52,442 nt of DNA from Pelagibius sp. (GTDB lineage Bacteria > Pseudomonadota > Alphaproteobacteria > Kiloniellales > Kiloniellaceae), in the NCBI RefSeq assembly GCF_028289705.1, contig NZ_JANQOI010000184.1, positions 1-52,442 on the forward strand, in the 5' to 3' direction. This document shows positions 1 to 8,915 of the stretch, piece after piece. Under the pieces are notes generated by a model. That model worked only from the letters and a program-made list of their open reading frames with translations, did not search any database and was not told where the DNA came from. How positions within the stretch are numbered: position 1 is the first letter of the stretch; every line of letters starts with the position of its first letter. The translations under genes and the position numbers were made by a program.

Positions 1-2373
1 TCGGTGATCACCATTCCGGCGACCGAACAGGTGGCCTACCTGCGCGACGTCCTGAGCGTCTCGCGGGCCTACCAGGACCCGCCCCAGGCCCTCGCCTACT
101 ACAACGGCCAGCCGGCCATCGTGCTCGCGGTCTCGATGCAGAAAAAGGGCGTGAACGTGCTCGACTTCGGGCCGCGCGTGAAAGCCAAGGTGGCCGAGAT
201 CGAAGCGGAGCTGCCCATCGGTTATGCCCTCGACTTCGCGACCTACCAGGCCGACTACGTGGCCGAGTCCGTGGACGGCGTCACCCTCAACGTCTACGAG
301 ACCCTGGGTATCGTGCTGGCCATGGTCATGCTGTTCCTGGGCTGGCGCACCGGCCTCATCGTCGGCTCCATCGTGCCGCTGACCATGCTAGTCTCGCTGG
401 TCTTCATGAGCGTGCTGGGCATCGAGCTGGAGCGGGTCAGCCTGGCCACCATGATCATCGCCCTCGGCCTGCTGGTCGACAACGGTATCGTCATCGCCGA
501 GGACATCGGCCGGCGCATGGCCGCGGGCGCGAGCCGGCAGGAGGCCGCCCTCGGGACCGGCCGCCAGCTCAGCCTGCCGCTGCTGACCTCCTCCCTGACG
601 ACGATCCTCGCCTTCCTGCCGCTGATGCTGGCGAGCGACAGCTCCGGCGAATACATGCGCTCCATGTCGCTGGTGATCATGATCGCGCTGATGAGCTCCT
701 GGCTGCTGGCCATGTGCTTCACGCCGCTGCTCTGCGTCTGGTTCATGGGTGAGCCGAAGACGACGCCGGCCCAGGTCAAGGCGGCCTACGACGGCCGGGT
801 CTATCAAATCTACAAAGCGGTTCTGCGGTGGCTGCTGCGCGCGCGCATTCCCTTCGTGATCGCCGTCGCCGCGGGACTGGTCGGCGGCTTCACGCTGCTG
901 GCGCAGGTGCCCCAGCAGTTCTTCCCGGAATCCTCGCGCAACCAGTTCTACATCTACCTCGACCTGCCCAACGGCGCGACCACCAAGGCCACGGCCGAGA
1001 CGGTGCAAAAGGTGGTCGCCTGGCTGGGCGACGAGGAGGTGAACCCGGAGGTGGTGTCCAACGTCGCCTATGTCGGTTACGGCGGCCCGCGCTTTTTCGT
1101 GCCCCTGGCGCCGCGCGACGAGGACCCCCACGTCGCCTTCATCCTGGTCACCGCCAGCGATGTGGAAGCCGTGGACCCCCTAATCGAGCGGTCCCGCCTC
1201 TATCTCGCGGAGAACCACCCCGAGGCCTATGGCCGGCTGAAGAAGTTCTTCCTCGGCAATTCCGAAACCGGACTCCTGGAGGTGCGGCTGCGCGGTCGCG
1301 ACCTCGAGACCGTGGCCGCTTACGGCAAGGAGGTCGAGGCAGCCCTGCGGGCGGTTCCCGGGGCCCTGGACATCCACAACAACTGGGAGAACCGCACCAC
1401 CAAGGTGCTGGTGGAGATCGACCAGGTGCGCGCGCGCCGGGCCGGCGTCACCTCCGAGGAGATCGCCCAGAGCCTCAACACCTTCTTCACCGGCGAGGCG
1501 GTCACCGCCTACCGCGAGGGCGACCAGATCATCCCCATCGTCCTGCGGGCCAACGACGCGGAGCGCACCAATATGGACCGCCTGCGCTCCATTGAGGTCT
1601 ATTCCGCCAGCGGCGGGCACAGCGTCCTGCTGTCGGAGGTGGCCGACTTCGTGCCGGTCAACCAATACAGCCGCATCGAGCGCTATAACCTCAAGCGCAC
1701 CGTCACGGTGCAGGCCAAGCACTCCTGGCTGCAGGCGGTGGAGCTGCTGGCCGCTGTCGAGCCGGCGCTGCAGCGGATCGAGGCGAGGCTTCCGGCCGGC
1801 TACAGCATCGAGGTGGGCGGCGAACCGGAGGACGCGGCCAAGGGCGAGCAGGCGCTCTTCGAGTTCGTGCCGCACTGTCTGGCGCTGATCGTGCTGATCC
1901 TGGTCTGGCAGTTCAATTCCTTCACCAAGCCGGTGATCATCTTCATCACCATTCCGCTGTCCTTCGTCGGGGCCGCCGTCGGCCTGCTGGCGACGGGTGC
2001 TTTCATGGGCTTCATGGCCATGCTCGGCTTCCTCAGCCTGGCAGGGATCATCATCAACAACGCCATCGTGCTGTTGGATCAGATCAAGGTGGAGATCGAA
2101 CAGGGGGCGACGCCCTACGACGCCGTGATCAACGCCTCGGTCAGCCGCCTGCAGCCGGTGATGATGACCACCCTGACCACGATCCTCGGCCTCTTGCCGC
2201 TGATGCTGCCGCCGGACCCGCTGTTCTTCGCCATGGCCGTGGTCATCGCCGCCGGGCTGTCGGTGGGCACGATCCTCACACTCGCGACGGTGCCGGTGCT
2301 CTACACCCTGTTCAACGGCGTGAAGATCCCCAGCAAGACGCCGGCCGCGAAGCCGACACCAGCAGCGGCGTGA
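1..2373 (+). CDS. RND-family efflux transporter inner-membrane pump, 5' truncated by window edge
   Basis: This is an inner-membrane proton-driven RND permease (AcrB/MexB/HAE1-like superfamily). It would export drugs, metals or other amphiphiles together with a periplasmic adaptor and outer-membrane channel, neither of which is visible. The frame is open from the first base, so the 790 residues seen are the C-terminal three quarters of a protein that normally has about 1030; about 250 N-terminal residues lie outside the window. Two membrane clusters are visible, one around residues 95-255 and another near the C-terminus, separated by a periplasmic domain. The TM4-like segment reads GLLVDNGIVIAEDI, where the usual Asp-Asp proton-relay pair is Asp-Asn. 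The C-terminus ends in a short Lys/Pro/Ala-rich tail. The gene converges on the cytochrome gene. The family is secure; the substrate cannot be told. Confidence 0.9.
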   Translation, partial: SVITIPATEQVAYLRDVLSVSRAYQDPPQALAYYNGQPAIVLAVSMQKKGVNVLDFGPRVKAKVAEIEAELPIGYALDFATYQADYVAESVDGVTLNVYETLGIVLAMVMLFLGWRTGLIVGSIVPLTMLVSLVFMSVLGIELERVSLATMIIALGLLVDNGIVIAEDIGRRMAAGASRQEAALGTGRQLSLPLLTSSLTTILAFLPLMLASDSSGEYMRSMSLVIMIALMSSWLLAMCFTPLLCVWFMGEPKTTPAQVKAAYDGRVYQIYKAVLRWLLRARIPFVIAVAAGLVGGFTLLAQVPQQFFPESSRNQFYIYLDLPNGATTKATAETVQKVVAWLGDEEVNPEVVSNVAYVGYGGPRFFVPLAPRDEDPHVAFILVTASDVEAVDPLIERSRLYLAENHPEAYGRLKKFFLGNSETGLLEVRLRGRDLETVAAYGKEVEAALRAVPGALDIHNNWENRTTKVLVEIDQVRARRAGVTSEEIAQSLNTFFTGEAVTAYREGDQIIPIVLRANDAERTNMDRLRSIEVYSASGGHSVLLSEVADFVPVNQYSRIERYNLKRTVTVQAKHSWLQAVELLAAVEPALQRIEARLPAGYSIEVGGEPEDAAKGEQALFEFVPHCLALIVLILVWQFNSFTKPVIIFITIPLSFVGAAVGLLATGAFMGFMAMLGFLSLAGIIINNAIVLLDQIKVEIEQGATPYDAVINASVSRLQPVMMTTLTTILGLLPLMLPPDPLFFAMAVVIAAGLSVGTILTLATVPVLYTLFNGVKIPSKTPAAKPTPAAA

Positions 2374-2380
2374 CCACCCC

Positions 2381-2402
2381 GCGGCCTGTCAACCAGGGCC
2401 GC
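2381..2402. terminator. Possible bidirectional hairpin between convergent genes
   Basis: GCGGCCTG, a five-base loop and CAGGGCCGC form a GC-rich stem in the 34-bp gap between the RND pump stop and the stop of the convergent cytochrome gene. There is no clear T-tract on either side, so a terminator role rests on position and stem strength only. Confidence 0.35.
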
Positions 2403-2407
2403 CCTGT

Positions 2408-3652
2408 CTACTGCGTCGCAGTCGGCGGTTCCAAGGTGACCAGCATCACGCGGTTGGTGCCGCTCTGGTGGATCAGCAGGTTGCCGTCGCGGGTCGGGCG
2501 CATGTGCCGGATAATCCCGGCATAGACGCCGCCGGAGGGAATGGCCCAGCTCTGGAACCGCTCGCTTGCCGGGTCGAAGCGCACCAGCGTGTCCGGGCGC
2601 TTGCCCGACTCGTTGTACCAGACGATGCCGTCGACAATGGCCAGGGCGTAGGGGTGAGAGGCCGGCCCGCTGGGCGAGGGCCATTCCCGGATCGCGCCGC
2701 TCACCGGGTCGAGCCGCCCGAGCCGCCCCTGCGACGAGTTGACGTACCAGATCATGCCGTCTTCGGCGATATCCAGGCGCCGCACCGTGGTCGCGGGAAT
2801 CGGCAGGTCGACCACCGTCAGGGCCATGGTGGCCGGATCGACCTTCACCAGGCAGTTGCTGCCGTTACATGCGAACCAGGGATTTCCCTCGGCGTCGATC
2901 TTGATGCCGTAAGGCCGCGCGCCGGGGCGCGTCATGGTCACCAGCCTGACCGCGCCGCTCACCGGGTCGAGCCGTCCGATCATGTTGCTGTGCTGCAGGG
3001 TGAACCACAGGATCCCCTCGGCATCGAAGATCGCCGAGTGCGGGTCCCGCGCGGCGGGATCCGGCATCTTGTAGACGGTGATCTCGGCGGTCGCCGGGTC
3101 GAGCTTGCCCATGGTGCCGTTCTTGTTTCCGGTGAACCAGACGTTGCCGGCCCGGTCGAGGGTGACGGTGTGCGGCATCGAGCGCTCGGGCAGAGCATAC
3201 TCCTGCATGGCGCCGGTGGCGGGATCGATGCGGCCGATCAGGTTGCCCCACTGGCCGGCCCACCAGACGGTGCCGTCGGCCGCTTCGATGGGGTCGCGCG
3301 GCCGCTGGCCCAGGGTCGGGACCACCCATTCCTTGAAGGCGACCCGCGCCTCGCCGGGCACCAGCCTCGGCGTCCGCCGGTCGTTGGGCGGGAACTGCGC
3401 CGCCAGATAGGTGAGAATCTGATCCTGTTCCGCAGGGCTGGCGGAGAGATCGACCATTGTGTCCGCCAGTTCCCGCCAGTCCGCGTGACTGTAACCTGAG
3501 CTGCGGGTGATGCGGTTGACCGGATGGCAGCTCGTGCAGACCGCCTCGACGAGATCCTTGCCGGCGGCCTCAGGCAGGCCGGCGGCGTGACTCCCGGGCG
3601 ATGCGAGCAGAGCGCAGAACGTTGCGGCGATGACGAGAGGACGGCTGGACAT
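2408..3652 (-). CDS. Secreted c-type cytochrome fused to a Vgb-like (streptogramin lyase-type) beta-propeller
   Basis: The 414-residue protein starts with a signal peptide (about residues 1-24, ending in an Ala-rich cleavage site). A short cytochrome c domain follows, with one haem attachment motif, CTSCH, at residues 39-43. From about residue 110 to the end it has repeated blades of the virginiamycin B lyase / SMP-30-like type: repeated G-x-(I/V/L)-W-(F/Y) strands and G-(R/K)-(I/L)-D-P turns. It is predicted to be periplasmic and haem-bearing. The ATG at 3652 is chosen because GGAGG lies about 7 bases upstream and the signal peptide begins there; the frame stays open further upstream but without signal-like sequence. 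Vgb itself cleaves streptogramin antibiotics, but many propellers of this type have unrelated or unknown activity. A haem domain argues for a redox or sensing role. The substrate is unknown. Confidence 0.82.
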   Translation of the reverse strand: MSSRPLVIAATFCALLASPGSHAAGLPEAAGKDLVEAVCTSCHPVNRITRSSGYSHADWRELADTMVDLSASPAEQDQILTYLAAQFPPNDRRTPRLVPGEARVAFKEWVVPTLGQRPRDPIEAADGTVWWAGQWGNLIGRIDPATGAMQEYALPERSMPHTVTLDRAGNVWFTGNKNGTMGKLDPATAEITVYKMPDPAARDPHSAIFDAEGILWFTLQHSNMIGRLDPVSGAVRLVTMTRPGARPYGIKIDAEGNPWFACNGSNCLVKVDPATMALTVVDLPIPATTVRRLDIAEDGMIWYVNSSQGRLGRLDPVSGAIREWPSPSGPASHPYALAIVDGIVWYNESGKRPDTLVRFDPASERFQSWAIPSGGVYAGIIRHMRPTRDGNLLIHQSGTNRVMLVTLEPPTATQ

Positions 3653-3829
3653 GACCACCTCCAATGCGCCTTGGTTGTGGTAGCGGTCTCCAGCCTCCCG
3701 CCGGCTGTGGCGGGGAGTCAAGTGAAAGCTTGATGATCGGCCCGGTGCGCGGATGCCGGAAATCCCGGACAAGGGCACGGCCAACGGATAAACTGTTCGC
3801 CTTTTTGCTCAGCGAGGGAGGACAGGCGG

Positions 3830-4276
3830 GTGGCCGTACCTTTTTGGATTGCTCTGGCCTGCGTCGGCGTCGGCGGGATCGCCCTGGCCCTGCAGGCCCC
3901 GATCAACGCCGCGCTCGGCGACCGGGTGGGCGACGGCGTGCTCGCCGCCACCATCTCCTTCGGCATCGGCTTCGTTCTGCTGCTGGGCCTGACCAGCACC
4001 CGCGGCCCGCTGCCCTCCCTCGGCGTTCTGAAGGCCGTGCCCTGGTGGTGTTGGATCGGCGGGGCCCTGGGCGCCTACTTCGTCTGGGCGATGCTGTGGA
4101 GCGTGCCCAAGCTGGGCGTGGTCACCACCTTCGCCGCGGTGATCCTGGGCCAGCTCACGGCGGCCTTGATCCTGGACGCCGTCGGCGCCTTCGGACTTCC
4201 GGTCCAGGAGATCACCCTGCCGCGGGTCGGCGCGGTCGCGCTGGTCTGCGCCGGGCTGATCCTCTCCCGCCTCTGA
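3830..4276 (+). CDS. Small DMT-superfamily membrane protein (YdcZ/DUF606 type)
   Basis: The 148-residue protein is very hydrophobic, with about five predicted membrane segments (roughly residues 5-25, 38-56, 72-92, 97-117 and 128-147). The conserved start AxxGxxxALQAPINAALG is typical of the YdcZ/DUF606 branch of the drug/metabolite transporter superfamily. Members are half-size and probably act as dimers; substrates are generally unknown. The GTG start is supported by GGGAGG about 8 bases upstream. The gene stands alone, facing the aminotransferase gene across a repeat-bearing gap. Confidence 0.8.
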   Translation: MAVPFWIALACVGVGGIALALQAPINAALGDRVGDGVLAATISFGIGFVLLLGLTSTRGPLPSLGVLKAVPWWCWIGGALGAYFVWAMLWSVPKLGVVTTFAAVILGQLTAALILDAVGAFGLPVQEITLPRVGAVALVCAGLILSRL

Positions 4277-4327
4277 GCGAAAGCCTTCTAACTGGTTGCC
4301 GAACAGGCAGCCTTGCGGAGCACGCCA

Positions 4328-4431
4328 CCCTTCGAGACGGGCCTGTCGGCCCTCCTCAGGGTGAGGCAAGGCAATGGATTGATTGGCCTCATGCTGAGGA
4401 ACCGGCGAAGTCGGTGGCTCGAAGCACGAGG
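4328..4431. repeat. Interspersed palindromic repeat element in convergent gap
   Basis: About 100 bp between the convergent DMT and aminotransferase genes form an imperfect palindrome. TTCGAG near 4331 pairs with CTCGAA near 4418, and an inner CCTCCTCAGGGTGAGG arm pairs with CCTCATGCTGAGGA. This resembles short palindromic elements common in alphaproteobacterial intergenic DNA. It may also end transcription from both sides. ORFs across it are shadows. Confidence 0.7.
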
Positions 4432-4463
4432 CCAATCACAAAACTGGCTCTTCCAACAGCCTG

Positions 4464-5681
4464 CTAAAGGGACTTCATTGCGGCCGCGATGCAGTCCAGC
4501 GTGCGATCGATGTCGTCGGCGTTGTTGTAGGCGTGGAGCGCGAATCGGAGCTGGCCGCGCCGGATGGTGTGGGCCACCTTGGCCTCGCGCAGATAGGCCG
4601 AAAGCGGCGCAATCATAGGATCGCTGGAGAAGCCATGCCCGCCGGCATCCAGCGCACCGAAGGTCACCACGTGTGACTGGCTGGGCCCCTTGCTGGGAAC
4701 CGCCGGCGTGAGGCCATGCGCCGCGCCGCCCTCGGTCAGCGCGCCCGCCAGCGGCAGCACCCGCTCCTCGATGGCCGCGATGCCGAGGTCCAGCAGGAGG
4801 TCGAGGGCCGCATCGGCAGCATAGGCCCCGGCCAGGTTGTAACTGCCGACCTCGAAGCGGCGGCTGTCCGGCTGCAGTTCGTAGTCGTGTCCGCCCATGG
4901 TCGAGTGGTCGTCGGTGAGCATCTTGACCGCCGGGCGGGAGAGGTAGGCCGGCTCCAGCCGCTCGATCCACTTCGGTGAAACGTAGAGGAAACCGAAACC
5001 GTAGAGCCCCAGAAGCCCCTTGGAGGTGGAGGTTGCCAGGCCGTCGATGGGCTCGGCGGAAAGGTCGTGGGCCAGGATGCCGGCGGACTGCACCCCGTCG
5101 ACCAGCAGGAAGACGTCGCGCGCGCGGCAGGCCTCGCCCAGCCGCGCAATGTCGCTGCGGTGGCCCGGGGCGAAGGTGACCGAGGCACAGCTCACGATCC
5201 GGGTGCGCGCATCGATCGCCGCGATCATCGCATCGATGTCGAGGGAGCCGTCGGGCCGCGGCGCGACCATCCGCGCCTCGTTACCCCGCCGCCCCAGCCT
5301 CAGCCAGGGATAGAGGTTGTTGGGATGTTCCGCATCGGCGCTGACCACGACGTTGTCGCCCTCGGCCATGGGCATGGCCCAGGCCACGGTGTTGATCCCG
5401 TCGGAGACGTTGCGGACGGCGGCGATGGTCGCCGGCGCGACGTTCATCAGCCGGGCGAACTTCGCCCGCGCGCCCGTCACCATCTGTTCGTGGCCGTCGC
5501 GGTCCGCGGTTGCCATGGCGAGGCGGTCGAGAAAAAGCTCGACGCCGCGCCGCACCGCGTCGTGCAGGATCATCTTTTCGCAAATCGACAGATAGGTCTG
5601 CTCGCGCAAGGCCGGGAATCCCGCACGGAAGGTCTCGAAGGGGTCCGCTTCAGGCTGCTGGAGGATGGCTTCGCTGGTCAT
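4464..5681 (-). CDS. Aminotransferase class V-fold PLP-dependent enzyme
   Basis: The 405-residue protein has the class V (cysteine desulfurase/kynureninase/isopenicillin N epimerase-like) fold. Seen features are His119 in DAEHPNN, the cofactor-binding DGVQ around residues 195-198, and the Schiff-base lysine Lys221 in TSTSKGLLG. No conserved Cys loop typical of NifS/IscS is apparent, so a desulfurase role is not supported; epimerase, lyase or aminotransferase activity is more likely. It is the last gene of the aap amino-acid transport unit, about 60 bp after the ATPase gene, which suggests it acts on an imported amino acid. The start at 5681 is uncertain: an in-frame ATG at 5729, only 11 bp after the aapP stop, would add 16 residues, and neither has a strong ribosome-binding site. 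Confidence 0.85.
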   Translation of the reverse strand: MTSEAILQQPEADPFETFRAGFPALREQTYLSICEKMILHDAVRRGVELFLDRLAMATADRDGHEQMVTGARAKFARLMNVAPATIAAVRNVSDGINTVAWAMPMAEGDNVVVSADAEHPNNLYPWLRLGRRGNEARMVAPRPDGSLDIDAMIAAIDARTRIVSCASVTFAPGHRSDIARLGEACRARDVFLLVDGVQSAGILAHDLSAEPIDGLATSTSKGLLGLYGFGFLYVSPKWIERLEPAYLSRPAVKMLTDDHSTMGGHDYELQPDSRRFEVGSYNLAGAYAADAALDLLLDLGIAAIEERVLPLAGALTEGGAAHGLTPAVPSKGPSQSHVVTFGALDAGGHGFSSDPMIAPLSAYLREAKVAHTIRRGQLRFALHAYNNADDIDRTLDCIAAAMKSL

Positions 5682-5740
5682 GGCTGTGCGTCGGTTCCCT
5701 GGCTCTGTCGTGGTCGCATCTTGTGGCATGCGCGCGCGGA

Positions 5741-6508
5741 TCAGTGAAGGATCTGGCTGAGAAACAGTTTCGTCCGCTCGTTGCGCGCGTCGGCGAAGAA
5801 CTGCTCCGGCGGTGCCGCCTCGACGATCTCCCCCTCGTCCATGAAGACAACCAGATCCGCCACCTTACGGGCAAAGCCCATCTCGTGGGTGACACAGATC
5901 ATGGTCATGCCCTCCTGCGCCAGCTCGACCATCACCTCCAGCACCTCGCTGATCATTTCGGGATCGAGGGCGGAGGTCGGCTCGTCGAACAGCATCACCT
6001 TGGGCCGCAGCATCAGCGCCCGGGCAATGGCCACCCGCTGCTGCTGGCCGCCGGAAAGCTGGCCGGGGTACTTCCAGGCCTGATCGGGGATCTTGACCCG
6101 TTCCAGAAGCTCCATGGCACCGGCCTCGGCGGCCTCCTGCGGGGTTCCCTGCACCAGGATCGGCCCGAGGGTCAGGTTGTCCATTACCGTGAGATGGGGA
6201 AAGAGATTGAAGCTCTGAAAGACCATGCCGACCTGGCGGCGGATCGCCTCGATCCGGCGCACGTCCGGCACCAGTTCCACGCCGTCGACGAAGATCTCGC
6301 CTTCCTGATGTTCTTCCAGGCGGTTGATGCAGCGGATCAGGGTCGACTTGCCCGAGCCCGAAGGCCCGCAGATCACAACCTTTTCGCCCCGGCCCACGGT
6401 GAGGGTCACATCGCGCAGCACGTGGAAGTCGCTGTACCACTTGTTGACGTCGCGCAGCTCGACGATGGGCGCGCCGGCCCCGGAGGCGCCGTCTTCGATC
6501 AGGCTCAT
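5741..6508 (-). CDS. aapP: General L-amino-acid ABC transporter, ATP-binding protein AapP
   Basis: This 255-residue ATPase energises a polar amino-acid (PAAT family) importer from the cytoplasmic face. Visible motifs are Walker A GPSGSGKS at 48-55, a Q-loop ([10 protein letters not shown]), signature LSGGQQQR, Walker [13 protein letters not shown] and the switch His in CVTHEMGFA. Length and motifs match GlnQ/AapP proteins. The ATG at 6508 overlaps the stop of the permease gene by four bases (ATGA), indicating coupled translation. An open frame continues far upstream of this start but is a shadow of aapM. Confidence 0.95.
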   Translation of the reverse strand: MSLIEDGASGAGAPIVELRDVNKWYSDFHVLRDVTLTVGRGEKVVICGPSGSGKSTLIRCINRLEEHQEGEIFVDGVELVPDVRRIEAIRRQVGMVFQSFNLFPHLTVMDNLTLGPILVQGTPQEAAEAGAMELLERVKIPDQAWKYPGQLSGGQQQRVAIARALMLRPKVMLFDEPTSALDPEMISEVLEVMVELAQEGMTMICVTHEMGFARKVADLVVFMDEGEIVEAAPPEQFFADARNERTKLFLSQILH

Positions 6509-7623
6509 AGGTTCCGTCCCTTGCTCAGATCCCGCTCCACCCGCTCGCTGTACTTCGACATGGCGTAGCAGAAGACGAAGTAGAGCACGAAGATGAAGAC
6601 ATAGGCCTCCAACGCGTAGAGCACCCAGAGCGGGTCCTCCAGCGCCGTTGCGGTGGCGCCGAGTACGTCGAAGAGGCCGATGATGGATACGAAGGTGGTG
6701 TTCTTGAAGGCGCGGATGATGTCGTTCATCAGCGCCGGCAGCACGATCCGCAGGGCCTGGGGCAGGACGATGCGGCCGGTCTTCTGCCAATAGCCGAGCC
6801 CGATGGCATCGGCGGCCTCGTACTGGCCGCGCGGAATGGCCTGCAGCCCGCCGCGCACGATCTCCGCCGCATAGGCGGCGAAGAACAGGATCATGCCGAT
6901 CTGCGCGCGCAGAAACTTGTCGATGGTCAGCCCTTCCGGCATGAACAGCGGGAACATCAGCGATGCCATGAACAGCACGGTGATCAGGGGCACGCCCCGC
7001 ACGATCTCGATGAAGCCGATGCAGATCGCCTTGATCGCCGGCAGCGAGGAGCGGCGGCCCAGCGCCAGCATGATCGCCAGCGGCATCCCGCCGACCACGG
7101 TGCCGACGAACATCAGGAGTGTGAGCGGCAGGCCGCCCCACTGATGGGTGCCCGTCGGCGTGAGGCCGAAGAGACCGCCCAGAAGCAGCAGCAAGACGAT
7201 GCCGGTCGCCCCCAGCCAGGCGACGAAGAGCCAATAGGACCAGAAGCGTTTGAAGACCGAAACGATGGCCATGGCGATCACCACGGCGATCACCGCGACG
7301 GCACGCCAGTGCTCGTCGTAGGGAAAGGTGCCGAAGAGCATCACCCGGTGTTTTTCCGCCACCACCGCCCAGCAGGCGCCGGCCGCCGCCCGGCAGGCCG
7401 CCGGATCGTCGGTCTGCCAGACGGCATCGACGAAAGCCCAGGCGACGAAGTCCGGGATGGTGACGAAGAGCGCCCAGAGGGCAAGCAGCGTCAGGGCACT
7501 GTTGTAGACGGAACTGAAAAGGTTCTTGCGCAGCCACAGCAGCACCCCGGCTTCCCGGGCCGGCGGGTCCCGCCGCGGTGCGGAGCGCGGAACGGCGAAG
7601 GAAATGGAGCCTGTAGTGCTCAT
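6505..7623 (-). CDS. aapM: General L-amino-acid ABC transporter permease AapM
   Basis: This 372-residue inner-membrane permease of the His/Glu/Gln/Arg opine class belongs to the PAAT family. An N-terminal membrane segment (about residues 37-60) is followed by a periplasmic loop with AAGACWAVV, typical of AapM, then further membrane helices. The EAA-type cytoplasmic loop ([20 protein letters not shown]) lies in the second half, where it would dock the ATPase. AapM is longer than simple GlnP-type permeases, as expected. It starts 4 bp after the aapQ stop and overlaps aapP. Confidence 0.93.
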   Translation of the reverse strand: MSTTGSISFAVPRSAPRRDPPAREAGVLLWLRKNLFSSVYNSALTLLALWALFVTIPDFVAWAFVDAVWQTDDPAACRAAAGACWAVVAEKHRVMLFGTFPYDEHWRAVAVIAVVIAMAIVSVFKRFWSYWLFVAWLGATGIVLLLLLGGLFGLTPTGTHQWGGLPLTLLMFVGTVVGGMPLAIMLALGRRSSLPAIKAICIGFIEIVRGVPLITVLFMASLMFPLFMPEGLTIDKFLRAQIGMILFFAAYAAEIVRGGLQAIPRGQYEAADAIGLGYWQKTGRIVLPQALRIVLPALMNDIIRAFKNTTFVSIIGLFDVLGATATALEDPLWVLYALEAYVFIFVLYFVFCYAMSKYSERVERDLSKGRNL

Positions 7624-7627
7624 CTCT

Positions 7628-8839
7628 TCATCGCTCCTTGATCTGAACGGCTCTGTTGTAGAGGTTCATGACCACCGCGATGGAAAAGGAGATCGAGAGA
7701 TAGATCGCCATCATCATCGCGATGGCCTCTGTGGTATGGCCGCTCAAGGTGACGATGGTGTTGTTGACGTTGAACAGCTCCGGATAGCCGATGGCGACCC
7801 CGAGAGAGCTGTTCTTCACCAGGCTGACGTACTGCGCCGCCGTCGGCGGCACGATGACGCGCAGCGCCTGGGGCAGGATGACCTTGCGGTAGGTGTCGGA
7901 CGGCCGCAGGCAGATGCTGCGCGAGGCCTCGATCTGCCCCTTGCCCACCGACTGGATGCCGGAGCGCACGATCTCCGCGATGAAGGCGGCGATGTAGAGC
8001 GACAGACCCAGCAACAGCGCCAGGAACTCCGGCGAGACGGCCAGGCCGCCGGTGAAGTTGAAGCCCTTCAGGTAGGGGATGGAGACCGCCGTCGGCGCGC
8101 CGCCGAGGGACCACACCAGAAGCGGCGCGGCCAGGATCAGGCCGAGGTTCCACCAGACCACCCGCACCCGGCGCCCGGTGCGGCGGCGCAAGCGGTCCGC
8201 CCAGCGCAGCAGGAGGACCGCCGCCCCGCAGGCGCAGACCAAGGCCAGCGCGGTCCAGAGATAGACCGGATCGGCTTCCGGCCAGGGCAGAATGAGCCCG
8301 CGGTTGGTGAGGAACACCGCATCGAAAAGACTGAACGCCTGCTTGGGCGCGGGAAGCTGGGTGATGAGGGTGTACCAGAAGATGATCTGCACGAGCTGCG
8401 GGGTGTTGCGGAAGATCTCCACATAGGCCGCGGAGAGCTTCGCCACCAGAACGTTGCTGGAGAGGCGGGCGATGCCGAGGACGACGCCGATCAGGGTCGC
8501 GAAGAGGATGCTGAAGACCGAGACCTTGAGGGTGTTCAGGACGGCGACGCCGTAGGCGCGCAGGAAGGAGTTCTCCGAGTTGAAGGCAATCAGCGACTCG
8601 CCGATGTCGAAGCCGGCTTCCTCCCCCAGGAAGCCGAAGCCTGTGGCGATGCCGCGCCGCTCCATGGCGTCCTGGGCGTTGCCCACCATGTAGACGGCCA
8701 TGCCGATGACCGCGGCGACCACCGCGATCTGATAGGCCCAGGAGCGAACGGCGAGGCTATGCCAAAGCCCGCTCAGGCTTAGAGGGGGCCGCTTGGCCGG
8801 CGCCTGCCGCCGCGGGGCATGGGAGATCTGCTCGATCAT
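7628..8839 (-). CDS. aapQ: General L-amino-acid ABC transporter permease AapQ
   Basis: This 403-residue permease is the partner of AapM. It has an N-terminal membrane helix near residues 33-52, a long periplasmic/connecting region, and a C-terminal transport domain. The EAA loop reads EIVRSGIQSVGKGQIEASRS, with the conserved Gly. The long insertion between the first helices (about 200-260), containing extra membrane segments, is characteristic of AapQ. It follows aapJ after a 76-bp gap that contains a strong stem-loop, so its expression may be lower than that of the binding protein. Confidence 0.93.
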   Translation of the reverse strand: MIEQISHAPRRQAPAKRPPLSLSGLWHSLAVRSWAYQIAVVAAVIGMAVYMVGNAQDAMERRGIATGFGFLGEEAGFDIGESLIAFNSENSFLRAYGVAVLNTLKVSVFSILFATLIGVVLGIARLSSNVLVAKLSAAYVEIFRNTPQLVQIIFWYTLITQLPAPKQAFSLFDAVFLTNRGLILPWPEADPVYLWTALALVCACGAAVLLLRWADRLRRRTGRRVRVVWWNLGLILAAPLLVWSLGGAPTAVSIPYLKGFNFTGGLAVSPEFLALLLGLSLYIAAFIAEIVRSGIQSVGKGQIEASRSICLRPSDTYRKVILPQALRVIVPPTAAQYVSLVKNSSLGVAIGYPELFNVNNTIVTLSGHTTEAIAMMMAIYLSISFSIAVVMNLYNRAVQIKER

Positions 8840-8862
8840 CGTCCGGCCCTGTCAAAAGGCTG

Positions 8863-8899
8863 CCGGTTTCGAGGCGCCCGTCAGGCACCTCGAAACTGG
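8863..8899 (-). promoter_or_regulatory. Intercistronic stem-loop between aapJ and aapQ
   Basis: Sixteen-base arms at 8863-8878 and 8884-8899 enclose a five-base loop. Fourteen of the 16 positions are Watson-Crick pairs in the minus-strand transcript, with one G-U pair and one mismatch. Such stem-loops between a binding-protein gene and its permease genes commonly stabilise the upstream message or cut read-through, giving excess binding protein. That role here is inferred. Confidence 0.65.
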
Positions 8900-8915
8900 G
8901 CGGCGACAGAAGCGG

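Noticed and set aside
4464-5681. Cysteine desulfurase (NifS/SufS) call for the class V enzyme
   Set aside because: No catalytic Cys loop was seen, and the neighbours are amino-acid transport genes rather than Fe-S assembly genes.
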